Positions 41,787 through 50,426 of a stretch of 64,000 nucleotides of DNA are shown in pieces (position 1 is the stretch's first letter; the number at the start of each line of letters is the position of its first letter). The notes under the pieces were generated by a model. The model saw only the letters and a program-made list of their open reading frames with translations, was not told the origin of the DNA and ran no database searches. The stretch comes from Massilia forsythiae (lineage in GTDB: Bacteria > Pseudomonadota > Gammaproteobacteria > Burkholderiales > Burkholderiaceae_D): the NCBI RefSeq assembly GCF_012849555.1, contig NZ_CP051685.1, positions 6,014,001-6,078,000 of the forward strand. Direction: 5' to 3'. The position numbers and the translations under genes were made by a program.

Positions 41787-43040
41787 ATGCAAGACAGCAG
41801 GCAGCACATGAAGAACTTCCGCACTCCCCTCCTCGTCGTCCTGCTCGGCGGCGCGTTTTCCGCTTCCGCCCAGCCGGTATCCAATCCATCCCGCTCCACG
41901 GCGCACCCGGCGCAGTCGGGAACCGCCCCGGCCACGCCGCTCCGCGCGACCCCGCCGGTGGTCGAGCGCTCGGCGCAGGCACGCTCGCCGGAGCTGGCGC
42001 CGCCCGGTGCCGCGATGCAGCCGGCCGATACCGTCGAGCCATCCGATACTGCCCAGCCGCCCAGCCAGGCGCAGTCGTCCGCGCCGATGTCGCCGTCCGC
42101 GCCGCTGCAGCCGGACGTGCCGGCGGTGTCCGCCTCCGCATCCATGCCCGCCGCCGGTATGGCAGGCCAGGCGCCATCGTCGCAATGGGCCGCCGCCGAA
42201 TTCGAGCGCATGCTGCGCGCCCAGGTGCTGCTCGACCGCGCCCATTTCTCGCCGGGCGAGATCGACGGCGCCTACGGCTCCAACATGCGCCAGGCGCTGA
42301 CCGGCTTCCAGAAAGCCCACAAGCTGGCGCCGAGCGGCAAGCTCGACGGTCCGACCTGGACTGCCCTGAACGCCGACGCCGCGCCGACCCTGGTCAGCTA
42401 CACGCTCGCGCACGGCGACGTCGCCGGGCCGTTCCAGCCGATCCCGGGCGACATGATGGAAAAGGCCAAGCTGCCCAAGCTCGGCTACGCGACCCCGGCC
42501 GAAGGCCTGGGTGAAAAGTTCCACGCCAATCCCGCGCTGATCGAAAAGCTCAACGCCGGCAAGGACCTGGCCCGCCTGGGCGAGAGCATCGTGGTGCCGA
42601 ACGTCGTCGGCACGCCGCCGTTGCCGCCGGCCTCCACCGTGGTGGTGTCGAACAGCACGCGCGTGCTGACCCTGCTCGACGCGGACGGCCGGCTGCTGGC
42701 GCAATACCCGGCCTCGACCGGCAGCGTGCACGATCCGCTCCCGATCGGCAACTGGACCATCCAGGGCGTGTACCGCAACCCGACCTACCACTACAACCCC
42801 AAGCTGTTCTGGGATGCCAAGCAGGGCGACAAGCGCGCCACCGTCGCCGCCGGCCCCAATAACCCGGTCGGCGTGGTGTGGATCGATTTGTCCAAGCCGC
42901 ACTACGGCATCCACGGCACCCCGGTGCCGGGCCTGGTCGGCAAGAGCGAATCGCACGGCTGCATCCGCCTGACCAACTGGAGCGCCGCCGAGGTCGGCGG
43001 GCTGGTGCAGGCCGGCACCGAAGTCGTGCTGCGCGACTGA
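41787..43040 (+). CDS. L,D-transpeptidase (YkuD) with peptidoglycan-binding domain
   Basis: A 417-residue periplasmic protein. A signal peptide (MKNFRTPLLVVLLGGAFSASAQ) is followed by a Pro/Ser/Ala-rich linker (about 30-140), a PG_binding_1 domain (about 145-195, DGAYGSNMRQALTGFQKAH), and a YkuD domain (about 290-417) with the catalytic SHGCIRLTN. It forms 3-3 peptidoglycan cross-links or anchors proteins to the wall. The ATG at 41787 has GGAG seven bases upstream; the internal ATG at 41808 would start exactly at the signal peptide and is equally plausible. An M23 peptidase gene follows after 33 bases, suggesting a cell-wall operon. Confidence 0.9.
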   Translation: MQDSRQHMKNFRTPLLVVLLGGAFSASAQPVSNPSRSTAHPAQSGTAPATPLRATPPVVERSAQARSPELAPPGAAMQPADTVEPSDTAQPPSQAQSSAPMSPSAPLQPDVPAVSASASMPAAGMAGQAPSSQWAAAEFERMLRAQVLLDRAHFSPGEIDGAYGSNMRQALTGFQKAHKLAPSGKLDGPTWTALNADAAPTLVSYTLAHGDVAGPFQPIPGDMMEKAKLPKLGYATPAEGLGEKFHANPALIEKLNAGKDLARLGESIVVPNVVGTPPLPPASTVVVSNSTRVLTLLDADGRLLAQYPASTGSVHDPLPIGNWTIQGVYRNPTYHYNPKLFWDAKQGDKRATVAAGPNNPVGVVWIDLSKPHYGIHGTPVPGLVGKSESHGCIRLTNWSAAEVGGLVQAGTEVVLRD

Positions 43041-43073
43041 CACCGCTCATTACAACGATCAAAGGAGACCACG

Positions 43074-43808
43074 ATGAAATGGCTGTTGACCTTCCTGGCG
43101 GGCGTGCTGGTGGGCGCCGGCGGCCTGTTCGCTTTCCTGCGCCAGGTACCGCACGACGCTGCGCCCGGCGCCGCCCCGATGGCGTCGGTGCCGGCCGCCG
43201 CGACGCCGGCGCCGGATGCCCCGATCCCGGCCTCGGCCATCGCCGGCAAGCTGCCGCCGGCGCCGCACATCGCCCCGGACTTCACGGAACTGGCCGACAT
43301 CGACCTGCCGCTGCGCCCGGCTGTGGCCGACCTGGCCGCGTTGCCGGGCGGCGCGGTGCCGCCGCCGGCGCTGCCGCCCGGCACGCTGAGCACGCCGGTC
43401 GAAGGCATCGCCGCCGGCCAGATCCGCGACACCTTCGACCAGCCGCGCGGCAACGAACGCCACCACGAAGCGCTCGACATCATGGCGCCCAAGGGCACGA
43501 AAGTGGTGGCGGCGGCCGACGGCGTGGTGGCCAAGCTGTTTACCAGCAAGCCGGGCGGCATCACGCTGTACCAGTTCGATCCGAGCGAAAAGTATGCCTA
43601 TTACTATGCGCACCTGGACCGCTATGCCGACGGCGTCAAGGAAGGCGCCATGCTCAAGCGCGGCGACCCGATCGGCTACGTGGGCACGACCGGCAATGCC
43701 GATCCCAAGGCGCCGCACCTGCACTTCGCGGTGTTCGAGCTGACGCCGGAGAAATTGTGGTGGAAAGGGACGCCGGTGAATCCGTATCCGCTGCTGGGCA
43801 GCAGGTGA
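43074..43808 (+). CDS. M23 family peptidase (LytM/NlpD-like)
   Basis: A 244-residue protein with an N-terminal membrane anchor (WLLTFLAGVLVGAGGLFAFL), a Pro/Ala-rich linker and a C-terminal M23 domain (about 125-235). The zinc ligands are visible in HEALDIMAPKGTKV (H and D) and APHLHFAVF (H-x-H). It is a periplasmic, membrane-anchored endopeptidase or an activator of amidases. Linker length and membrane anchor match cell-division-type LytM proteins less well than general M23 proteases. It follows the L,D-transpeptidase gene by 33 bases, with GGAGA upstream of its ATG. Confidence 0.88.
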   Translation: MKWLLTFLAGVLVGAGGLFAFLRQVPHDAAPGAAPMASVPAAATPAPDAPIPASAIAGKLPPAPHIAPDFTELADIDLPLRPAVADLAALPGGAVPPPALPPGTLSTPVEGIAAGQIRDTFDQPRGNERHHEALDIMAPKGTKVVAAADGVVAKLFTSKPGGITLYQFDPSEKYAYYYAHLDRYADGVKEGAMLKRGDPIGYVGTTGNADPKAPHLHFAVFELTPEKLWWKGTPVNPYPLLGSR

Positions 43809-43925
43809 TGCCGCCGCGTCAGCGGCATCGATTGCAGCGTCGATCAGGGATGCAAGCGTAGATCATGCCGCCTTGGAGCGTATCCCGAATGCTGCAAAAG
43901 TACCGGCTTCGGACATGCTGCATGG

Positions 43926-44012
43926 GTCCCCGCCTTCGCGGGGACGACGAGCTATGGGTTAAAGCAGAGATGACGATTATCTTGGACAACAGTGCGCCTG
44001 CGCGGGGACGAC
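43926..44012. repeat. GTCCCCGC REP-like hairpin plus half copy
   Basis: An 8-bp hairpin (GTCCCCGC-CTTC-GCGGGGAC, 43926-43945) is followed about 55 bases later by a lone right arm CGCGGGGACGACG (44000-44012). The same pair of elements recurs at 62639-62680. The layout resembles REP clusters (BIME-like). Confidence 0.8.
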
Positions 44013-44043
44013 GCCGGTTGCCGTGCGTGTATCTCCGACATCT

Positions 44044-45873
44044 TCATTCGTCCACATCCGTCCCCACATTGATCGCCGCATACGCCCGCTGCACCGCGAT
44101 CGCTTCCCTGCTGCCCTTGCCATACAGCTCCTCGGCCGATTCGATCATCTTGGCGCGCGCGTCGGCGTAGTTGGTGCTGGAGGTGAACTTGGTGGTGTTG
44201 GCCTTGAACCAGATGCGGAATGCCTTGTCGAGGCCGATGCCGGTCATCGCCAGCGGGGTCTTGACCAGGTACTTGCTCCAGGTATCGCCAGCCTTGTCGC
44301 TGCTCGACCCCTGGGACAGGAAAAAGAACATGCGGTTGTTCGGGCCGCTGCTGTAGTGCACGTCCAGGCGTTTCAGGGTGCTGCTCCAGGCATCCGGGCT
44401 GCTGCCGTCCTTGCTCGGCTTCATCATCCAGCGCAGCGGCGTGCCGTCCTTGCTGATTTCCTTGCCCAGCACCCAGTCGTTGCCGCTGGCCGGGATGGCG
44501 TCGCCCTTGCCGCCGGCGCGCGCATAGGCTTCGATGACTTCGCCGTTGATGTCCGACGAGGATTCGTTGAGGCCGCCCGATTCGCCTGAATAGGTCAGGT
44601 TGGACGTAGACGCCGTCACGCCATGGCCCATCTCGTGGCCGATCACGTCGATCGAGCCCAGGCTGTTGAAGCTGGAACCGTCGCCGATGAACATGCAGCG
44701 GCAGGTGTCGCTGTAGTAGGCGTTGTCGTAGGCGGTGTTGACGTGGGCGGCGATGTAAGTGGCCGTGTTGTGGCCGTCGAGCGATAGCCAGCCGAACACG
44801 TTCTTCAAGGCGTCGTAGGTGTTCATCAGGCCCCACATCGCATTCACCGCCGCGGTCTGGCCGTTGGCGTCGGTGGTCAGGCCGCCGGCGCTGTATTGCT
44901 TGCCGTCGCCCCAGGTATTGGTGTCGTTGACGTACACCGCGCCGGCGCTGGTGCCGTGGTCGGCATTGGTGATCGCCATGCCGCCGAACGTCCCGCCGGC
45001 GCCGCGGCTGTCGTCCAGCATCTTGTACTTGCCGTCCACCAGCGTGGTATTGATCGGCACCTCGCCGTTGTACTGGCTCTTGCCGATGCCGATCACGCTC
45101 TGCAGCATGTCCCAGCTGTCCAGGATGGCGGCGTCGCGTGCGCTGACCACGGTGTCGCGGTACACCGGCTTGCCATCCAGGTGCATGCGGATGCGCACCA
45201 GCCAGGCCAGTTCGTAGCGGTCGACGACGTCGCGCACGTCGAGCGCGTTCAATTCCTGCTCGGGCTTGCCGAGCGCGGATTGCAGGCGTTCGCTGCGCAT
45301 CACCGGGAAGATGACCAGTTCGGCGCTGGGCGGCGTGACGTGGCGCGTACCGGCGTCGGGCGACGGCGACGCGCCCAGCGCCTTCAACGCCGCTTCGATC
45401 GCGGCCTGCGAAGTGAGCGCCGGCGCCACGCTGAAATCGTGGGCCGGCGGCGTGCCCGGCGCGAACGCCTGGCCGGCGCCGGCCGTGAGGCCGAGGCGGC
45501 GTTCGGAAGCCGATTCCGAGCGGATGCGGCCGCTATCGTCGAGCACCAGCACCGATTCCGAGCCGAACACGCGCACGCCCTTGAATGTATGCGCCACGCG
45601 CGCCACCTGCATGCCCTGCATGCCGGGATGCTGGGCAATCACGGCGAAGCCGTGGCGCGCATCCAGCCCGCGTTCGATGCGACGCGCCTCCAGCTGGGCC
45701 ACCAGCGCGGCGCGGGTCTGCGGGGTGGCGGCCTGCGGCGCGCTCATGGCCGCCGGCCTGGCCGTGGGTGCGGCGGCCTGCGCCGCGGCCGCGGCGTGAC
45801 TCGCGAGCAGGGCAGCGGCCAGGGCCAGCGGGGAGCAGGCGTCCAGCGACGCCAGGATCGTGCGCTTGTTCAT
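44044..45873 (-). CDS. secreted M4 (thermolysin-like) metallopeptidase
   Basis: A 609-residue precursor: signal peptide (cleaved near SHAAA), an N-terminal FTP/PepSY-type propeptide, then the M4 catalytic domain (about 285-609). The zinc site is intact: IGHEMGHGVT (HEXXH), GGLNESSSD (third glutamate) and LDVHYSSGP (catalytic histidine); the C-terminal helical domain ends in AYAAINVG. The enzyme would be secreted, auto-activated and act on extracellular proteins. The ATG at 45873 is followed by a typical signal peptide, and a 22-base palindrome lies just upstream. It is monocistronic. Confidence 0.95.
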   Translation of the reverse strand: MNKRTILASLDACSPLALAAALLASHAAAAAQAAAPTARPAAMSAPQAATPQTRAALVAQLEARRIERGLDARHGFAVIAQHPGMQGMQVARVAHTFKGVRVFGSESVLVLDDSGRIRSESASERRLGLTAGAGQAFAPGTPPAHDFSVAPALTSQAAIEAALKALGASPSPDAGTRHVTPPSAELVIFPVMRSERLQSALGKPEQELNALDVRDVVDRYELAWLVRIRMHLDGKPVYRDTVVSARDAAILDSWDMLQSVIGIGKSQYNGEVPINTTLVDGKYKMLDDSRGAGGTFGGMAITNADHGTSAGAVYVNDTNTWGDGKQYSAGGLTTDANGQTAAVNAMWGLMNTYDALKNVFGWLSLDGHNTATYIAAHVNTAYDNAYYSDTCRCMFIGDGSSFNSLGSIDVIGHEMGHGVTASTSNLTYSGESGGLNESSSDINGEVIEAYARAGGKGDAIPASGNDWVLGKEISKDGTPLRWMMKPSKDGSSPDAWSSTLKRLDVHYSSGPNNRMFFFLSQGSSSDKAGDTWSKYLVKTPLAMTGIGLDKAFRIWFKANTTKFTSSTNYADARAKMIESAEELYGKGSREAIAVQRAYAAINVGTDVDE

Positions 45874-45883
45874 CTCGTCTCCA

Positions 45884-45905
45884 TTCGGTAGGGGTGACTA
45901 CCGAA
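45884..45905. promoter_or_regulatory. palindrome upstream of the M4 protease gene
   Basis: An 8-bp perfect inverted repeat TTCGGTAG / CTACCGAA with a 6-base centre ends ten bases before the M4 protease ATG. It would form in the 5' leader or be an operator. Confidence 0.5.
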
Positions 45906-45969
45906 GTGTGGACGAGCTCGGTTAATGATACTTGCTCAAGCGCAAGAATTACTTTCGCGGCGTGGTAGG

Positions 45970-45990
45970 GTGGACGGCTACGCCGCCCAC
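45970..45990. repeat. GTGGGCGGC-type hairpin repeat
   Basis: GTGGACGGC-TAC-GCCGCCCAC forms a 9-bp stem with one mismatch, within GTAGGGTGGAC...GCCCACGCGG. The GTAGGGTGG...CCACGCGG frame recalls intergenic repeats I know from Oxalobacteraceae. Confidence 0.5.
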
Positions 45991-46041
45991 GCGGTCATCC
46001 ATCGCCGGCACATCGGCAAAGCATGCCACGGTTGGACGCGT

Positions 46042-46644
46042 TCACCGATCCCGCCGGCGCATCAGGTAGACCGCGGTGCCGACCACGGCGCCGGCCACCA
46101 GTGCCTTTTTCGCCAGGCCGGCCTTGTTGTACTGCCACTCGGCCTTGATGCCCATTTCTCCCAGCACGTTCGGCACCTTGCCGCTGGCCAGGTCGTCGCC
46201 GATGCCCTCGACCACGTTGACGCGGTCGGCCAGCAACAGCAGCAGCCAGTGGCGCATGTCGCTCTCGCTCCACTTGAAGGCGAGGCGGCGCAGCGCGCCG
46301 GACACGCCCTGCGGCGGCTGCACGGTGCCGAAGACCGGCGTGATGCCGGAGCGTTCGCACGACACCAGCACTTCGACGTTTTCCGGCTGCTGCGGCAGCT
46401 TGCCTTCGTGCTGGTTGATGAAGCGCGGCGGCGTGCGCTCCATGGGCACGCCGGGACGGTTCTTGCGGTCGAGGTCGACGCCCCAGCCCTGGATATGGCT
46501 CAATTGCTCGCGGCCGGGACGCGGCGGGTGGCTGGTGAAGTCGCCCTGCAGCGGGTGCTGGTGTACATGGCCGTCGCCGTCGTGGCGGTGGACATGGTCC
46601 TGATGATCTTGTCGTTCGATGGGGTTGTCGCGGTTCGATTCCAT
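46042..46644 (-). CDS. hypothetical protein with His-rich N-terminus and C-terminal membrane anchor
   Basis: A 200-residue protein. The first 40 residues are rich in histidine (RQDHQDHVHRHDGDGHVHQH), a likely metal-binding or charged tail. The middle includes SHIQGWGVDLDRKNRPGVPMER and FKWSESDMRHWLLLLLADRVN, and the C-terminus has a hydrophobic helix (ALVAGAVVGTAVYLM) before RRRDR. It starts nine bases after the zinc alcohol dehydrogenase gene, with AAGGAG five bases before its ATG, so the two form an operon. No family is recognised; a membrane-tethered partner or metal store for the dehydrogenase is a guess. Confidence 0.6.
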   Translation of the reverse strand: MESNRDNPIERQDHQDHVHRHDGDGHVHQHPLQGDFTSHPPRPGREQLSHIQGWGVDLDRKNRPGVPMERTPPRFINQHEGKLPQQPENVEVLVSCERSGITPVFGTVQPPQGVSGALRRLAFKWSESDMRHWLLLLLADRVNVVEGIGDDLASGKVPNVLGEMGIKAEWQYNKAGLAKKALVAGAVVGTAVYLMRRRDR

Positions 46645-46653
46645 GCTGGCTCC

Positions 46654-47838
46654 TTATGGCTTGGCGCTGGCGCTGACGGCGCGCACTTCACGGGCCGATG
46701 GCGGGATCAGGACGGTCTTGATGCATTCGTCCAGCTTGCTCGAGAAGATGTGATAGGCATCCGACACTTCTTCCAGCGGAATGCGGTGCGTGATGATCTC
46801 CTTCGGGTTGATGTGCCCGGCGCGGATGTGCTCGATCAGGCGCGGCAGGTGGCGGCGCACGCTGGCCTGGTTCATGCGCAGGGTCAGGCCCTTGTTCAGC
46901 GCGTTGCCGATCGGGACCGCGTTGAAGGTTGGTCCGTACACGCCGACGATCGACACGTTGCCGCCCTTGCGCACCGAGTTGATGCACCAGTGCAGCACGG
47001 TGGCGGAACCGGCCTGCATCTTCATGTAGCGCCCGGTGATGGTCTGGGCGACGTCGCCGCCGGCTTCGGCGCCGACCGCGTCGATGCAGACGTCGGCACC
47101 CATGCCGTCGGTGATCTTCTTGATGTGCGCCGCCATGTCGTTGATTTCGCGGAAGTTGATGACTTCGCACTGGGCGTAGCGCTTGACGAATTCGAGGCGG
47201 TATTCCACCTCGTCGACCACGATCACGCGCCCCGCCCCCATCAGCCACGCCGACTTCGCCGCGAAGATGCCGACCGGGCCGGCGCCGAACACCACCACGG
47301 TATCGCCTTCCTGGATGTCGCCCATCTCGGCGGCCTGGTAGCCGGTCGGCAGCGCATCGGTCAGCAGCACGGCGTCGTCGTCGTGGATGTCGTCCGGGAT
47401 CACCATCGGGCCGACGTCGGCCATCGGCACGCGCACGAACTCGGCCTGGCCGCCATCGTAGCCGCCGGCCGTGTGCGAATAACCGTAGATGCCGCCGACC
47501 GCCGACGCCTGCGCATTCGTGTTGTGGCAATTGCCGTACAACTCATGCTGGCAAAAGAAGCAGGAACCGCAAAATACGTTGAACGGCACCAGCACGCGGT
47601 CGCCGACCTTGAGTTTGTGCACGTCCGAACCGATGTCCTCGACCACGCCGATGAATTCGTGGCCGAAGGTGTGGCCGACCCGGGTATCCGGGACCATGCC
47701 GTGGTACAGGTGCAGGTCGGAACCGCAGATGCAGGCGCGCGTCACGCGCACGATCGCATCGCCGGGGTGTTCGATGACCGGGTCCGGTTTGTGGTCGGCG
47801 CGGACGCGGTAGGGTCCGCGGTAATTCATTGCCAGCAT
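46654..47838 (-). CDS. zinc-dependent alcohol/formaldehyde dehydrogenase
   Basis: A 394-residue medium-chain dehydrogenase. Zinc ligands are visible: catalytic C and H in CICGSDLHLYHG and GHEFIGVVED, and a structural-zinc cysteine cluster (CGSCFFCQHELYGNCHN). The NAD-binding loop is VVFGAGPVGIFAAKSA. The pattern matches the glutathione-independent formaldehyde/alcohol dehydrogenase branch, but the true substrate is unclear. GGAGG four bases before the ATG at 47838 sets the start. It is co-transcribed with the His-rich membrane-anchored protein downstream. Confidence 0.88.
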   Translation of the reverse strand: MLAMNYRGPYRVRADHKPDPVIEHPGDAIVRVTRACICGSDLHLYHGMVPDTRVGHTFGHEFIGVVEDIGSDVHKLKVGDRVLVPFNVFCGSCFFCQHELYGNCHNTNAQASAVGGIYGYSHTAGGYDGGQAEFVRVPMADVGPMVIPDDIHDDDAVLLTDALPTGYQAAEMGDIQEGDTVVVFGAGPVGIFAAKSAWLMGAGRVIVVDEVEYRLEFVKRYAQCEVINFREINDMAAHIKKITDGMGADVCIDAVGAEAGGDVAQTITGRYMKMQAGSATVLHWCINSVRKGGNVSIVGVYGPTFNAVPIGNALNKGLTLRMNQASVRRHLPRLIEHIRAGHINPKEIITHRIPLEEVSDAYHIFSSKLDECIKTVLIPPSAREVRAVSASAKP

Positions 47839-48023
47839 AAGTCCTCCAATGGTTGACGGCCCGCATATGCAAGGACGATCGGCCCACCTTATGGCAAAAA
47901 ATCAAGAAAGGCGATAGGCGCACGGAAAGGAACGGCACTTTTTGAACGTTATTTTGCCGTCTGCTAGATTATTGTTTTTAAAAGGAAATTTTTGATACAG
48001 GTTATTTTCCAATTGGAATTAAC

Positions 48024-48054
48024 AAAGCAAAACGGCCGCATGGGAGCGGCCGTT
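48024..48054 (-). terminator. terminator of the YpfJ-type gene
   Basis: A 9-bp stem AACGGCCGC / GCGGCCGTT with a six-base loop; on the reverse strand it is followed by TTTGCTTTG. It lies 27 bases after the stop. Confidence 0.75.
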
Positions 48055-48081
48055 CGTCGTGTCAGGAAAGTGGGTCGCGGG

Positions 48082-48957
48082 TCAGAGCTGGCGCGCCTCG
48101 AAGGTATTGCATTGCTCGACCGAACCGGTCTGGATGCCGCGCGTGAACCAGCGTACCCGCTGTTCGGACGTGCCGTGGGTGAATGAGTCGGGCACCACTT
48201 CGCCCTGCGACTGGCGCTGCAGCGCATCGTCGCCGATGGCGCTGGCGGCGGCCAGGGCCGACTGGATGTCGCCCTGCTCGATGATCTGCTTGGCCTGGTT
48301 GGTGTGGTAGGCCCACACGCCGGCGAAGCAGTCGGCCTGCAGTTCCAGGCGTACCGACATGGCGTTGGCCTGGGTTTCCGACAGGTTGCGGCGGGCGCTG
48401 TCGACCTTGCCCGAGATGCCCAGCAGGTTCTGCACGTGGTGGCCGACCTCGTGCGCGATCACGTAGGCTTGCGTGAACTCGCCGCCCACCTTGAAGCGCT
48501 GCTGCATCAACTGGAAGAACGACAGGTCGATGTACACCTTGCGGTCGGCCGGGCAATAGAACGGGCCGGTCGCGCTCTGGCCGGTGCCGCAGGCGGTCTG
48601 GGTGCGGCGCGAGAACAGCACCAGGCGCGGCGGCGAATAGGTGGCGCCGTTGGACTTGAATATCTGGGTCCAGGTATCTTCGGTGTAGCCGAGCACGGTA
48701 CGTACGAACTGGGTCTCGCGGTCGGTGGCGGGCGGATGGGACGGCGCCTGCTGCACCTGCTGCGTGCCGCCGCCACCCGACAACAGGTTCAGGATGGTGC
48801 CCGGCGACACGCCGAAGAACCACGACCCCAGCAACGCGATGGCGACCGAACCGATCCCCAGGGTCCCGCCGCCGATGCCGAAGCCGCCACCGCCGCCGCC
48901 GCCATCGCCGCGGCGGTCTTCCACATTGTCGCTTTGCCGATCACCATCCCAACGCAT
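48082..48957 (-). CDS. ypfJ: neutral zinc metallopeptidase family (YpfJ-like) protein
   Basis: A 291-residue protein: a glycine-rich hydrophilic start (RRGDGGGGGGGFGIGGG), one membrane helix (about 40-60), and a zinc metallopeptidase-like domain with HEVGHHVQNLLG and the family segment LELQADCFAGVWAYH. GGAG seven bases before the ATG at 48957 decides the start. It is a membrane-anchored protein facing the periplasm; substrates are unknown. A 61-residue hypothetical gene lies 41 bases upstream on the same strand. Confidence 0.9.
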   Translation of the reverse strand: MRWDGDRQSDNVEDRRGDGGGGGGGFGIGGGTLGIGSVAIALLGSWFFGVSPGTILNLLSGGGGTQQVQQAPSHPPATDRETQFVRTVLGYTEDTWTQIFKSNGATYSPPRLVLFSRRTQTACGTGQSATGPFYCPADRKVYIDLSFFQLMQQRFKVGGEFTQAYVIAHEVGHHVQNLLGISGKVDSARRNLSETQANAMSVRLELQADCFAGVWAYHTNQAKQIIEQGDIQSALAAASAIGDDALQRQSQGEVVPDSFTHGTSEQRVRWFTRGIQTGSVEQCNTFEARQL

Positions 48958-48998
48958 ACCGCTTCTCCTTGCTGCGGCGCCATGCGGCGCCTCGTTTC

Positions 48999-49184
48999 TC
49001 AACGTCCGGTTGGACGCTTTACATTGACCAGGCCGGTTTTTTCACGGGCATCCTTGGAACGGAATTCCGCTTCCGAACAGATGCCGGCGCGCTGCTCGTC
49101 GTTCAGCGCGCGCTCGTGACGCTCGCGCTCGCATTCGCGCTCCAGGCGCTCGTTCAGGGAATCCTTCGGCAATGTCGATTTCAT
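48999..49184 (-). CDS. 61-residue hypothetical protein
   Basis: A short hydrophilic protein rich in Arg, Glu and Lys (SLNERLERECERERHERALND), predicted as a single charged helix with two cysteines. AAGGA five bases before the ATG at 49184 supports translation. It sits just upstream of the YpfJ-type gene on the same strand and may be co-transcribed. No family is recognised. Confidence 0.6.
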   Translation of the reverse strand: MKSTLPKDSLNERLERECERERHERALNDEQRAGICSEAEFRSKDAREKTGLVNVKRPTGR

Positions 49185-49401
49185 CGTAATCCTTGTGTGC
49201 AAAGGCCGGCATCACCGGCCATGGTCGCAGTATGCGTGATGGGCACTGCATGGTATGTTCGAATATTCACATAAGACATGTTTTTCGGGAGCGCGCGAGG
49301 ATTTCTCGCGCTTTTTCCTCTGCCTGCGCCGCGATCGCAGCATGCCATCGACTGTGCGACGGCGTACGGAAGGCCGCCGCGCGGGCGCGCATGCTGGAAC
49401 C

Positions 49402-50406
49402 ATGACACTGCCTCTCGCCTCCAGCGCCGCGCGCGCCGCCCTCGTCGAACTCGGCACACGCCTGCGCGCCGATGCCTATCGCTTCGTGACCGTCACCCCG
49501 GCCACCCACCGCCGCGTCAACGGCCGCCCCGAGAATGCCCGGGCGCACGACCTGCGCGGCGCGCTCGGCTGGAGCCGGCCGTTCGGCCCCGGCGTGCTGC
49601 CGGCCGAGGTCGAAACGCCGCTGGCGCAGGCCGGGCTGCTCGCTGCCGTTTCCGGTGCGGCGTCCGGCGCTGCATCCGCCACGCCCCCCGACGCTCCCGC
49701 AGCGCGGCGCGCGCTGGTGCGCGCCTCGACCATCGGCGACCGCCTGTACTTCCACTCGGCCTGGCCGACGCACGACGACGATGCCGTATTCTTCGGCCCC
49801 GACACCTACCGCTACGTCGCCGCGCTGCAGCGCGCGCTGGCGTCGGCGTCGCTGCAACGCAAGGTGGAGCGCGCAATCGACATCGGCTGCGGCGCCGGTC
49901 CGGGCGCGATCGAACTGGCGCTGCGCCGGCCCGAGGCCATGGTATACGGCGCCGACATCAACGGCGATGCGCTGGCATTGGCCGAAGTCAACGCCGCCAT
50001 CAATGGCGCCAGCAACCTGGTGCCCGTGCGTAGCGACCTGCTGGACGGCGTCGATGGCGGGTTCGACGTGATCATGTCGAATCCGCCCTACATCCTCGAC
50101 AAGGACGAACTGGCCTACCGCCATGGCGGCGGCGAACACGGCGCCCAGCTCTCGATCGACATCGTGCACGCCGCGCTCGATCGCCTGAACCCGGGCGGCA
50201 GCCTGCTGCTGTACACCGGCGTCGCCATCGTCGAAGGCGAAGACCGCTTCCTGGCGGCGATCCGAGAACGCCTCGACGCCGGCTGCGCCGAGTGGCGCTA
50301 CGAAGAACTCGACCCGGACATCTTCGGCGGCCAGCTCGGCTGCGAAGGCTACGAGCGGGTCGAGCGCATCGCGGCGGTGTGGCTGCATGCGGTCAGGCGC
50401 GGCTGA
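49402..50406 (+). CDS. SAM-dependent methyltransferase (HemK/small MTase-like)
   Basis: A 334-residue protein with a class I methyltransferase domain in its C-terminal half: IDIGCGAGPGAIEL (SAM loop), YGADINGDAL (acidic ribose-binding residue) and MSNPPYILD (the NPPY motif typical of enzymes that methylate glutamine or exocyclic amino groups). The N-terminal 150 residues form a separate substrate domain (TPATHRRVNGRPENARAHDLRGALGW). The substrate is not predictable; rRNA, protein or nucleic-acid amino groups fit the motif. I chose the ATG at 49402 because upstream frames lack a ribosome-binding site; GGA precedes it. Confidence 0.82.
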   Translation: MTLPLASSAARAALVELGTRLRADAYRFVTVTPATHRRVNGRPENARAHDLRGALGWSRPFGPGVLPAEVETPLAQAGLLAAVSGAASGAASATPPDAPAARRALVRASTIGDRLYFHSAWPTHDDDAVFFGPDTYRYVAALQRALASASLQRKVERAIDIGCGAGPGAIELALRRPEAMVYGADINGDALALAEVNAAINGASNLVPVRSDLLDGVDGGFDVIMSNPPYILDKDELAYRHGGGEHGAQLSIDIVHAALDRLNPGGSLLLYTGVAIVEGEDRFLAAIRERLDAGCAEWRYEELDPDIFGGQLGCEGYERVERIAAVWLHAVRRG

Positions 50407-50426
50407 GCGCGGACTGGTGCGGCGGT

